From assembly GCF_001273755.1 (NCBI RefSeq), contig NZ_LGYA01000001.1, positions 2,599,256 through 2,657,635 on the forward strand: a stretch of 58,380 nucleotides of DNA. Direction: 5' to 3'. The translations under genes and the position numbers were made by a program. This document shows, one piece after another, positions 44,676 to 53,208 of this stretch (the stretch's first letter is position 1; each line of letters begins with the position of its first letter). The stretch is from Peribacillus butanolivorans (GTDB lineage Bacteria > Bacillota > Bacilli > Bacillales > DSM-1321). The notes under the pieces were generated by a model that saw nothing but the letters and a program-made list of their open reading frames with translations, was not told the DNA's origin and made no database searches.

Positions 44676-45725
44676 CTATCCTCTATGAACAAGATCTTGA
44701 GCTAATGATGTAAACATCTCTCCAGTAAGCGAATCTTCATCGTATATACTTGAACCTTTATTTTCCTCACGTTTGGCAAAAGGAATTCTTGCTACTACTT
44801 CAGATTGTAGCTGTTGAGCTAGCATATCGCCGCCACCTTTTCCAAAAAGGTAGTTCCTCGAACCATCTTGTTCTTCATAATATGCCATATTTTCAACGAT
44901 ACCTAAGATTTCATGATTGGTATGTTTCGCCATGACACCTGCTCTTGAAGTAACATAAGAAGCGATATTGTGAGGAGTCGTTACGATAATTTCCTTTGCC
45001 TGTGGAATCATGGCAGCTACATCAATGGCTACGTCTCCTGTGCCAGGAGGTAAATCAAGAAGGAGGTAATCCATTTCTCCCCAATGCGTGTTGGTAAGGA
45101 AGTTTTGAATCCATTTGTTTAGCATCGGTCCTCGCCACATAACTGGTTTATTATTGTCTGTAAAACATCCCATAGACATGACTTTAACGCCATGACTTAC
45201 AATTGGAATGACTGTCTGGTCAATCATGGTTGGCTTTTGACCGATCCCCATCATCGCAGGGATACTAAATCCGTAAATATCCGCATCTAACACTCCGACT
45301 TTTTTCCCATACGGGCCAGAGCAGTGGCCAGATTAACGGTAACCGTTGATTTTCCCACTCCACCTTTTCCACTTGTCACAGTAATAAATTGTACATCTGA
45401 ATCAGGTCGTAACATGTTAGGCATTCCGGACGCTGTTGTAGCACTTTTCTTTAAAGTTTGTGTTAATGAAGCCCGTTTTTCTGGGGTCATATATCCAAAG
45501 GTTAACTCAACACTTGAGGCTCCCATATTTCGAAGAGAGTTTTCAACATCTTCTTTTATTTTTGCTTTCAATGGACAGGCTTGGATTGTTAAAACCACCT
45601 CAAGTTAAATACGTGTACCATCAATTTCTATATTTCTTACCATGTTCAAATCCACGATGCTTTTATGGAGCTCGGGATCTTGGACATGTTTTAAAGCGTT
45701 CATAATTTCTTCATGTGTCAACATA
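44676..45725 (-). pseudogene. mrp: Mrp/ApbC-type Fe-S carrier ATPase (SalA-like), with a nonsense codon and a frameshift
   Basis: ATG 45725 starts MLTHEEIMNALKHVQDPELH (DUF59/MIP18 domain). An in-frame TAA at about 45606 interrupts it just before LEVVLTIQACPLKAKIKEDV. The P-loop FITVTSGKGGVGKSTVTVNL follows, then a missing A in GGAAAAAAG (about 45300) shifts the frame; the rest (LDADIYGFSIPAMMGIGQKP, DYLLLDLPPGTGDVAIDVAA, HEILGIVENMAYYEEQDGSR) runs to 44676. Intact length about 350. Mrp proteins load Fe-S clusters; SalA regulates proteases in Bacillus. Two separate lesions make it a pseudogene. It lies downstream of the second leader module. Confidence 0.85.
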
Positions 45726-45974
45726 ACTATCAGTCCTTTTTATTTAATAATTTCATTCTTAACATGGTTAACTGCTAAAAAAAAAGATTTTAACCAACTT
45801 TAAGCATATGTTGATGCTAAATTCCTATCATTAGGTATCGCAGAATAACAGATATTTGAGTTATCAACTATTCCTGTTGTAAGAGTAAGTAAAGCATTGG
45901 AGGGGATTCAGATCTATTTCATGATGCTCTCCACTAATTTTTATTCGGACTTTCCCAACTTAAAAAACTCTCCT
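45726..45974. other. Gap between leader copy B and the mrp pseudogene
   Basis: After the copy B hairpin a ribosome site AGAAGGAG (45965-45980) is followed by no ORF. The gene that once followed the leader seems deleted. Confidence 0.45.
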
Positions 45975-46165
45975 TCTTTTAAAAATCAAAAAGCCCACCA
46001 TAAAATAGATTGTGTACATGCAAATGCAATACACAGTCAATTTTATGATGGGCTAATTACTAAGCAGTTTATCCTACTAGCGATCCATCTCATCACGTAT
46101 AACAAAAATAAAAAACAGGACGTTATGGCAATTTGTCATTACCTAACATCAATGATTTTTTTATA
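45975..46165 (-). promoter_or_regulatory. Structured leader, second copy (copy B)
   Basis: About 80% identical to the fdhA leader (41765-41946). It keeps hairpin 1 (GATGTTAGG...CCATAACGTC), the linker with CTAGTAGGATAAACTGCTTAG, the terminator hairpin 45992-46054 (AGCCCATCATAAAAT/ATTTTATGGTGGGCT) and the ribosome site. Compared with copy A, a G-C pair in the terminator stem becomes A-T and a C-G becomes T-G; hairpin 1 also keeps pairing through wobble changes. Such changes suggest selection on structure. No intact gene follows. Confidence 0.65.
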
Positions 46166-46170
46166 TTTTT

Positions 46171-46199
46171 ATTATAATACTTTAAATGTCTCACCTCAA
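46171..46199 (-). promoter_or_regulatory. Promoter of leader copy B
   Basis: TTGAGG, 17 bases, TATAAT, identical in boxes to the fdhA promoter. Confidence 0.65.
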
Positions 46200-46554
46200 T
46201 AGCAAATAAGCAGTAAAAAAGTGGTTACGAGTACTGACATGTCTTATATCATGTAGACGTTTTGATAAGTATCTTATAATATCACTCAAAAGGATACCAC
46301 TCATTTTTGTTAATAGAATTATTAAGTAAATGTTAAATAATATTTCAAACAGCATAATGTGATCTAATCTTTAATTACATAAAATATTTTTCTTTAATTT
46401 TCATTAATTTAATTACTTTATTACAACAATTTTAATTATACTTTATTCATTAATTAATAAGAGTAAATAGTTAAACTACCTTGCATTATTGGTTCTTCAT
46501 GGAGACAAATAGAGAGTCTAGTTTAACACTTAAATGATGAGATAGGAGAAATCA
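46200..46554. other. Intergenic, very AT-rich
   Basis: Promoter-like AT-rich DNA between leader copy B and the divergent DUF2294 pseudogene; ribosome site AGGAGAAA at 46543-46550. Confidence 0.4.
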
Positions 46555-46904
46555 ATGACAAAAAGTATGGAGCATCAATTCAATATGTAACTTCGTGAAA
46601 TACGTAAGCAATACGTTGGAAATGGACCAAAGGAAATTACTACTCGTTTTGTAGGTCACTGGGTGATTAGTGAGATGAAAGGTAATCTGACGAATATAGA
46701 AAAGTTTATGATTGGCTCCAAAGAAGGACAACGAATGGTTCATGAAGCACGAACTAAATTAGTGAAGGAAATCTATCAGGATCCTACCGTGTTGAAAAAA
46801 CTTGAGGAATGCACGGGAAAATTGTGAGCATCTTTACGGATATTAATATAGATATTGATACTGCGATGACGATTTTTGTGTTCGATATGCCTATTCAGCC
46901 TTAG
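46555..46904 (+). pseudogene. DUF2294 protein, second copy, broken
   Basis: ATG 46555 begins MTKSMEHQFNM, then a TAA at codon 12 where the intact copy has Leu. After that the match is close: REIRKQYVGNGPKEITTRFV, NLTNIEKFMIGSKEGQRMVH, EARTKLVKEIYQDPTVLKKL. A deletion near 46810-46820 shifts the frame before IVSIFTDINIDIDTAMTIFV. It lies next to leader copy B, so both may stem from a duplicated fdh locus. Confidence 0.85.
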
Positions 46905-47374
46905 TCATTAGCTATACTAGAATAAATTAGGAGGTATAATCCATCGTTACAAGGATAATCAACGTTTACATAGAAAAAGCAGCCCGGCATACTTATGGTA
47001 TTGTTCACTAATCCATGTTCGATAAAGATTTGTGTATGTATTTCCCATACAGATTCTCTTTTACTACTTCCACTTAAAAGTTGGATGATAAGGACGAACG
47101 ATCTGATACTTTTTTCACAAATGTTGGCGGATAGTCGGACCTCCATGCTCTTTGGACATCAAGGTAATCGCTGTGACCTGCCACTGTGATACTCTCTGGA
47201 TCCATGCCCTGTAATTGGTTTCGATATTAAGGGACAAAAATCCCCTTCACAAATAACCCTAAACAGACACATGAATATTCTTAATATTTCTTGGATATTC
47301 TCATAAATGATGAATTTGATTACTAATTGACAAAATAGAGAATAGCTCACCTTGGTTATGAAAAGTTGAATAAG
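46905..47374. other. Intergenic, unassigned
   Basis: About 470 bases with no convincing gene. Short frames on both strands (for example SITVAGHSDYLDVQRAWRSD on the minus strand at about 47100-47195) may be relics of an unidentified gene. Confidence 0.35.
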
Positions 47375-47411
47375 AAAAAAGACACTACTCGTAAAGTTAG
47401 TGTCTTTTTTA
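47375..47411. terminator. Terminator of the catabolic cluster
   Basis: AAAAAAGACACTA/TAGTGTCTTTTTT, a perfect symmetrical 13-bp stem with a 10-base loop. It lies about 90 bases beyond the stop of the MFS gene at the end of the leftward cluster. Confidence 0.85.
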
Positions 47412-47502
47412 GAAAACATTCATTTAATAGGAATGGTACATTTTAAGTTGAAATGTCATAGCAGTGATATTTCTTAGGATCTATTAACATGATTCAACAA
47501 CT

Positions 47503-48777
47503 TTATATAATTTTTTGATTGGAAGTGTTTTTGAATTTTTCTTTCGTTGTTTTTTTCATACTGTTTGCTACTAACACACAGACCATACTGAAGATGAATA
47601 AGCAAAGGAAGAAAATCCAAGCTACACGGTAGCTTTGAGTCACATCATAGATTAAACCAGAAACTATTACCCCAAAGGAACCTGCCGCTACAAAGAAAAC
47701 TTGCACTATACCAAAAATAGATCCAAAATCTTTCTTTCCAAAGATATCATTAGTCATAAAAGGCGGACCTAATGTGGAAATGACAATACTAAAGCCAAAT
47801 GCAATTGCAAATAAGAAAGCGAATGCTTGTGTCTTAGCTAACAGAAGCGCTACCATAGCAGTCGTCATACAAAATCCAACATAAATTGCACCACCTGCAG
47901 TACCGAACTTATCAAATACTGCACCTAAAATCAACTTCCCTACCGTATTTGCAAGGGAAAGAATACCAAAAATTGTGCCGGCAAAAATGGCTGGATGTCC
48001 GATATCCATTAGATAGGCTGGAATATGCATTTGAACGCCGCCTGCAACTAATGCAAAGCAAACGATTCCTAGGACAAAAATCCAAAACATAGCTGTCTTC
48101 TTTGCTTCTCCCATGGTTAGGCCACTCTGTTCAGACCCTAAATTCTCCGCAGATTCCATCTCGTCTGCTCCCAGTGGAACTAGTCCTTTTTCAGCAGGAC
48201 TTTTCTTGGCAAATAGTAGTACTAAAGGCAACGTTAAAACAATGATAAGTGCACCAGCAATAACGTAGGCTATTCTCCAACCGTAGTTTGAGATTAATGT
48301 AGTTAAAATTGGACTTAACACTGCAGCTCCAATACCTGAACCCGCAAAGGCTAAACCCATTGCTTTTCCTTTTTTCTCATAAAACCAGTTGGTTACCATA
48401 ATTGAAATCGGGATATTGGAGAATCCTGCCACGCTGATACCAATCATAAATCCTACAATGCTAAAATATAGCGCTGAGTTTGCTAGCGAATATGACATAA
48501 ATCCTACTCCGGCCATTATTACGCAAATGGACATAATCAATTTCATATTTCCTTTTGCTAGCAGTTTACCCATGAATGGAGAAGCAACAGCCACTCCAAG
48601 GCCGGCAATCGAAAGTGCGATTGAAAAAGCGGTTCTGCTTATCCCTAAATCATCTGTAACAGGGACCATGAATAGACTGTGTAAAGAATTTATTATAGAG
48701 AAGCCGGCGAACATAATAAAGAAGCCACACAACACAACATACCATCCATAAAAAACACCTTTAGACCCTTGTGCCAT
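47503..48777 (-). CDS. MFS transporter, monocarboxylate/OFA type
   Basis: 424 residues with 12 hydrophobic segments in two six-helix halves. The N-terminus GVFYGWYVVLCGFFIMFAGF and the GLGVAVASPFMGKLLAKGNM, FSNIPISIMVTNWFYEKKGK (loop with R/K-x-G-K motif) and SPILTTLISNYGWRIAYV segments are those of oxalate/formate antiporter-like and monocarboxylate MFS carriers. It is last in a run of leftward genes for acyl-CoA catabolism and most likely imports the acid that the cluster degrades. The gap from the aldehyde dehydrogenase is 66 bases. The terminator at 47375 follows. Confidence 0.85.
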   Translation of the reverse strand: MAQGSKGVFYGWYVVLCGFFIMFAGFSIINSLHSLFMVPVTDDLGISRTAFSIALSIAGLGVAVASPFMGKLLAKGNMKLIMSICVIMAGVGFMSYSLANSALYFSIVGFMIGISVAGFSNIPISIMVTNWFYEKKGKAMGLAFAGSGIGAAVLSPILTTLISNYGWRIAYVIAGALIIVLTLPLVLLFAKKSPAEKGLVPLGADEMESAENLGSEQSGLTMGEAKKTAMFWIFVLGIVCFALVAGGVQMHIPAYLMDIGHPAIFAGTIFGILSLANTVGKLILGAVFDKFGTAGGAIYVGFCMTTAMVALLLAKTQAFAFLFAIAFGFSIVISTLGPPFMTNDIFGKKDFGSIFGIVQVFFVAAGSFGVIVSGLIYDVTQSYRVAWIFFLCLFIFSMVCVLVANSMKKTTKEKFKNTSNQKII

Positions 48778-48843
48778 TTATTGAACCTCCAGTTTCTCTA
48801 TTTACAACAAGTTCTTTACTAGCTAGATTACATAATGTAAGGT

Positions 48844-50319
48844 TCATCCGATTTCAATATAACAGGTCTTCTCACGGGTATATTCAAGGATGGAATCCGT
48901 TCCAAATCCACTGTCTTTTTGTCCTCCAAATGGAAGCTCTGGTCCAACTCTACGGAACAAGTTCACCCAGACATTTCCTGATTCTAATTGACGAATCATC
49001 CGGTGAGCTCGATCCAAATTCGATGTCCAAACGCCAGCTCCTAAACCAAATGCACTATCATTTGCAATGGCTATTGCTTCCTCTTCCGTATCGAATGGTA
49101 TCACGGTTGCTACAGGACCAAAGATTTCCTCTTGGCAGATTCGAAGAGAATTACTATTTACCTTAATTAACGTAGGCTCAACCCAATAGCCATCCGCTAA
49201 TTGGGGATCGTCAGGTAATAGAGCGGCACCCCCATGACGACCGCCTATGATAACTTCTCCCCCCTCTTTTTTTCCTAATTCAATATACGAGCATACCTTG
49301 TCATATTGTGAGGAGTTAGCAATTGGTCCCATTGAGCTTTTTAGATTCATTGGATCTCCTAGTTGAATTTGCTGAGCTATTACTTCTTTCATTTTGATAA
49401 TCATCTCATCAAAAATCGGCCTTTGAATAAGAATCCGTGATCCACCTACACAGAGTTGACCTGCGTTACCACTGAAGATTCCATAAATTGTAACTCCATG
49501 TGCAGCTTTATCAAGATCAGCATCTGCAAAGACTATGTTTGGTGACTTCCCACCCAGTTCTAAAATCATCGGCTTTGGTTTCCGAGCTATTGATTGCGCA
49601 ATCGCCCTAGCCGTTCCTCCAGATCCAGTTAGACTAATCTTGTTTACTCCAGGATGACTGACTAATGTATCTCCTACTTCCCCTCCATTTCCTGATACAA
49701 CATTTAGAATTCCAGGTGGAATGATCTTATTAATTAGTTCACCATATCGCAATGAAGCAATAGATGCCATTTCTGATGGTTTAATAATCACCGTATTTCC
49801 AGCAGCAAGCGCATAAGCTGCTTTAATAGAAAAAGTAAAAAGTGGGGAATTCCATGGAAGAACGCCTACTACGACCCCTAATGGTTCCCTCAATGTATAT
49901 CCAACGCTTGTTGGACCCAATTGAACAGTTTTCCCCTTACTTCCAACAGCCGTTGCTCCTGCTGCATCATACCAAAGACTTGCTAAACTAGGGATTAGAC
50001 CATAGCTCGTTTCTTTAATTACCCATCCATTATCTCTTGTTTCTAGTTCAGCTAACTCTTCACCATGTTGAATGATTAAGTCACCTATTTGTCTTAAAAA
50101 AGCAGCACGCTCCATAGCCGGTCGAGACGACCACTCCTCAAAAGCTGCTCGAGCTGCTTCTACTGCCGATTCAGCATCTTGGCTGGTGCTACAAGGAAAT
50201 GTAGCCCAGACCTTTCCTGTTGAAGGATCAATACTCTCTAATCGGGTTCCCGAAGAAGAAGAAATCAGGTTTCCATTAATGATATTATGAAACTCTCTTA
50301 TTTCATTTGCAGTTTTCAA
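48844..50319 (-). CDS. NAD(P)-dependent aldehyde dehydrogenase
   Basis: 491 residues from TTG 50319, which has GGAG 7 bases upstream; the frame is open to 50340 but without a better site. Family marks: WNSPLFTFSIKAAYALAAGN (cofactor-binding, N-terminal half), ILELGGKSPNIVFADADLDK (general base Glu), GIFSGNAGQLCVGGSRILIQ (catalytic Cys, about 290) and QEEIFGPVATVIPFDTEEEA. It oxidises an aldehyde to an acid. In this cluster it could take the aldehyde released by the thiolase-like retro-aldolase. It lies 36 bases after the first acyl-CoA dehydrogenase gene. Confidence 0.88.
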   Translation of the reverse strand: MKTANEIREFHNIINGNLISSSSGTRLESIDPSTGKVWATFPCSTSQDAESAVEAARAAFEEWSSRPAMERAAFLRQIGDLIIQHGEELAELETRDNGWVIKETSYGLIPSLASLWYDAAGATAVGSKGKTVQLGPTSVGYTLREPLGVVVGVLPWNSPLFTFSIKAAYALAAGNTVIIKPSEMASIASLRYGELINKIIPPGILNVVSGNGGEVGDTLVSHPGVNKISLTGSGGTARAIAQSIARKPKPMILELGGKSPNIVFADADLDKAAHGVTIYGIFSGNAGQLCVGGSRILIQRPIFDEMIIKMKEVIAQQIQLGDPMNLKSSMGPIANSSQYDKVCSYIELGKKEGGEVIIGGRHGGAALLPDDPQLADGYWVEPTLIKVNSNSLRICQEEIFGPVATVIPFDTEEEAIAIANDSAFGLGAGVWTSNLDRAHRMIRQLESGNVWVNLFRRVGPELPFGGQKDSGFGTDSILEYTREKTCYIEIG

Positions 50320-50354
50320 TGAAAATCTCCGCCCTTTCAAAATAAGTAAGCCTT

Positions 50355-51521
50355 TTAAACAGAAATAATAGCTTCATCTTTGTTAGACCAACCTAATGCT
50401 GTAGCCGCTTGATTATAATAATGCTCTGTACTGCCTAAATAATTTTCATAGAACCTAGCACGCTTGACAAAAAGATGGCAATCAATTTCTTCTGTAAATC
50501 CAATGCCGCCATGAATCTGAATATTATCGGAAGAAATACGGGTAAATGCGTCAGTTGCAAATAATCGAGCGCAAGAAATAGCCTGAACACGATCTTCTGC
50601 ATTACTTTCCAAAGCCCAGTTTGCGTAATAAGCTAAGGACCGAGCTGTCTCAAGATCCATTTTCATATCTACTATTCTATGTTTAATGGCTTGAAATCTT
50701 CCGATAGGCTGACCAAACTGTTCCCGAATTTTTGCATACTCTGCAGCCATCTCTACCACTTTCTCCATACTACCGACAATTACTGCGGAAAGAGCCGCAT
50801 TGAAAGAGAGTAACCCTTCTTGAAGAGTTTCCCAGCCATGATTGAGAGGTCCAAGTATTTGATTCATTGGAATTTCAACATTAGTGAATATTAGTTCTGC
50901 TAATCGTCGCGTTTCATCAATGTTTTTTTGGCTTTGGATAGTCATGTTTGTTGCTGTTCGATCAATAATGATTAATGAAATCCCTTCTTTACCATTACCT
51001 GTACTGGTGCGACCTAGTACGATATAATGATCAGCTAACTCCGCATCGGGAACTAATGATTTCACACCATTTAATACCAAATGGTTATTTTCTTCTTTTA
51101 CTGCTAGATTAATACCAGATGGGTTATAACTTCCACCTGGTTCCAACCAAGCTAGAGAAAATGATTTTGTCCCATTCGAAATTTCGGACAAATATCTTTC
51201 TTTTTGTTCTTCCGTACCGAATTTTTCTAGTAATGGAACTGCAAGTGCATTCGTTTCTAAATATAAGCCTGGCAATAAAGAACGACCAGTTTCTTCAAGA
51301 ACAGGTATTAAATCTAGAGGACCTAAACCCATTCCTCCGTAATTTTCCGAAATATTAATACTTGTACAACCTAATTCGGCCATACCTGTTAATATTGATT
51401 GTAATGATTCTGTTTCACCTTTTATAAATTCACGGGCCGTTTTTGTTTGCCCGGCATCATCTAAATACTTTCGGACATATCCTCGAAACATCTCTTGCTC
51501 TTGATTTAAAGAAAAATCCAT
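50355..51521 (-). CDS. Acyl-CoA dehydrogenase, probable non-catalytic subunit
   Basis: 388 residues with the ACAD fold: N-terminal helical domain (MDFSLNQEQEMFRGYVRKYL), middle beta-domain (KSFSLAWLEPGGSYNPSGIN), and C-terminal helices (REQFGQPIGRFQAIKHRIVD, DNIQIHGGIGFTEEIDCHLF). The position of the usual catalytic Glu (Y-E-G-T) reads YLGSTEHYY, and the alternative Glu site in the earlier helix reads SFNAALSAVIVG, so I find no Glu at either place. In FadE28/FadE29-type alpha2beta2 dehydrogenases of steroid degraders one subunit is catalytic and the other not. This could be the partner of the 398-residue enzyme next to it (gap 22 bases). Confidence 0.85.
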   Translation of the reverse strand: MDFSLNQEQEMFRGYVRKYLDDAGQTKTAREFIKGETESLQSILTGMAELGCTSINISENYGGMGLGPLDLIPVLEETGRSLLPGLYLETNALAVPLLEKFGTEEQKERYLSEISNGTKSFSLAWLEPGGSYNPSGINLAVKEENNHLVLNGVKSLVPDAELADHYIVLGRTSTGNGKEGISLIIIDRTATNMTIQSQKNIDETRRLAELIFTNVEIPMNQILGPLNHGWETLQEGLLSFNAALSAVIVGSMEKVVEMAAEYAKIREQFGQPIGRFQAIKHRIVDMKMDLETARSLAYYANWALESNAEDRVQAISCARLFATDAFTRISSDNIQIHGGIGFTEEIDCHLFVKRARFYENYLGSTEHYYNQAATALGWSNKDEAIISV

Positions 51522-51543
51522 CTTTAATCACCCCTTTTTAGTC

Positions 51544-52740
51544 TTAACGTCCCATATCTTTCGGCAAACCTAGAATTCTTTCTCCAATTGTGTTTTTTTG
51601 TATTTCGCTCGTTCCTCCGCCAATTGTCTGGCCGAAGGAATAAAGATAATTATTTTGCCAGTATGAATTGGCAGTGATTGCATCTTCTTTCCATAAAATG
51701 CCTTGATGACCCTGTAGAGATATCGATTGAGAAAGAAGTTCTTTGGTGAGTTCACTTACCATCAATTTATCCATTGAGCCTTCCGCTCCCGGGTGACCGT
51801 TTTTTAATGTTTTCGTTAAATTCCGATAATAATTTAATAGCGAACCACGGGTACGAGTATATAAATCTATCATTTCTTTACGAACAAGCGGGTTAGCCAT
51901 TAATGGCTGATCATCCTCTTTTAACTCTTTAGTCAAAGACACAAGTTCATTAAACTGCTGCTCTAGTGTAAAAACCTGTCCGCCGATTCCAGTTCTCTCG
52001 TGCATAAGCAGGGCGATTGTAACCTTCCAACCTTCATCCACTTCACCAACAATTTCAGCATCATACGCAATCGCATCATTTAAATACACTTCATTAAAAT
52101 CATGCTGACCATCCATTTGAATGATAGGTCTAGTTTCTACTCCTGGTTGATTCATATCTAAAAGAAACACAGTTATTCCTTTATGCTTCTTATCGAAACG
52201 ATTAGTTCGAGCTAGTAAAAAGCATCGATCCGCTAAATGACCAAAACTGGTCCATACCTTTTGACCATTTATTATCCAACGATCTCCATCTTTCACTGCG
52301 CTTGTTTGAATAGCTGATAAATCGGATCCTGCATTTGGTTCGGAATATCCTTGACACCATACCTCTTCACCTGTGAGAATCTTTTGGATATACTTTGATT
52401 TTTGTTCTTCTGTCCCAATTTGCATTAGAGTCGGTGCTACCATATGAATGCCTACATAATTTACAAGTGCAGGCGCCTTTACACGAACCATTTCCTGTTG
52501 ATAAACAATTTCCTCCATCAACGTTGCTTCTCGACCTCCATATTTTTCAGGCCAAGCAATCGCTGCCCAACCACCTTCATATAATTTTCTTTGCCAGTTT
52601 CTCAAGAAAATAGCATACTCACCTTCATTTTTAGATATTTTGCTAGTTCCATCTAACCAACCTTCAGGTAAATTTTCTTCAAGCCAGGTTCTCAATTCAT
52701 GTCGGAATTCTTCTTCTTTTGTTGTAAATGAAAAATCCAT
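51544..52740 (-). CDS. Acyl-CoA dehydrogenase, probable catalytic subunit
   Basis: 398 residues. N-terminus MDFSFTTKEEEFRHELRTWL, ENLPEGWLDGTSKISKNEGE; FAD and substrate region WCQGYSEPNAGSDLSAIQTS and INGQKVWTSFGHLADRCFLL; C-terminal YSFGQTIGGGTSEIQKNTIG (FAD-binding G-G-T-S-E-I-Q). The catalytic base is not at the GGGT position but an αG-helix Glu appears in LLMHERTGIGG, as in isovaleryl- and long-chain enzymes. It removes alpha and beta hydrogens of an acyl-CoA to form the enoyl-CoA, passing electrons to ETF. It is the probable active partner of the 388-residue protein. It is 41 bases downstream of the DUF35 gene. Confidence 0.88.
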   Translation of the reverse strand: MDFSFTTKEEEFRHELRTWLEENLPEGWLDGTSKISKNEGEYAIFLRNWQRKLYEGGWAAIAWPEKYGGREATLMEEIVYQQEMVRVKAPALVNYVGIHMVAPTLMQIGTEEQKSKYIQKILTGEEVWCQGYSEPNAGSDLSAIQTSAVKDGDRWIINGQKVWTSFGHLADRCFLLARTNRFDKKHKGITVFLLDMNQPGVETRPIIQMDGQHDFNEVYLNDAIAYDAEIVGEVDEGWKVTIALLMHERTGIGGQVFTLEQQFNELVSLTKELKEDDQPLMANPLVRKEMIDLYTRTRGSLLNYYRNLTKTLKNGHPGAEGSMDKLMVSELTKELLSQSISLQGHQGILWKEDAITANSYWQNNYLYSFGQTIGGGTSEIQKNTIGERILGLPKDMGR

Positions 52741-52780
52741 AGTTTTCTTTCCTCCTTTTTAGCTAAACAAAATTATTTTT

Positions 52781-53197
52781 CTACACTTGAGTCCATTGCG
52801 GAAGTGAGCGGTCTTCCGTAATTTCTTTCCAAACCATCTTAACAGGCATTCCTATTTCAATATCATCAGGTGAACATTGAAGAATATTTCCGATTAATTT
52901 GACCTGTGGCAACTTATTTAATTCAACAATCGCAATAATGAGCGGTAAATCATCTTGAAACCCTGGAAGAAAAGGACGATAAGAAACAATATACGAATAA
53001 ACTTTTCCATTTATATCATTGCCTTGGCTTTCCCAGCTTAGTTCAGTACTGCCGCATTTTGCACAACTCGGACCTGGAGGATGTGAATATTCATTACAAC
53101 TTTTACATTTTTGTAGAATCAGTTCATGACGGTCTGCTCCATCCCAATACGGACTATTATCTTGTGTTTTCAGCGGAATTGGTTTTTGGAATTCCAT
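52781..53197 (-). CDS. DUF35/OB-fold zinc-ribbon protein, thiolase partner
   Basis: 138 residues. A rubredoxin-like zinc ribbon LQKCKSCNEYSHPPGPSCAK with a following CG (two C-x2-C pairs, about residues 30-50) precedes an OB fold (KVYSYIVSYRPFLPG, PLIIAIVELNKLPQVKLIGN, GMPVKMVWKEITEDRSLPQW). DUF35 proteins bind thiolase-like proteins; the DUF35 part of ChsH2 activates the aldolase Ltp2 in steroid side-chain degradation. The gene is 12 bases downstream of a thiolase-like gene, which fits such a partnership. Start ATG 53197 with AGGGGAC upstream. Confidence 0.88.
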   Translation of the reverse strand: MEFQKPIPLKTQDNSPYWDGADRHELILQKCKSCNEYSHPPGPSCAKCGSTELSWESQGNDINGKVYSYIVSYRPFLPGFQDDLPLIIAIVELNKLPQVKLIGNILQCSPDDIEIGMPVKMVWKEITEDRSLPQWTQV

Positions 53198-53208
53198 TTT
53201 GTCCCCTC

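Noticed and set aside
47155..47419. 86-codon leftward ORF near 47.3 kb
   Set aside because: It is mostly antisense to the terminator and relic DNA, with no ribosome site.
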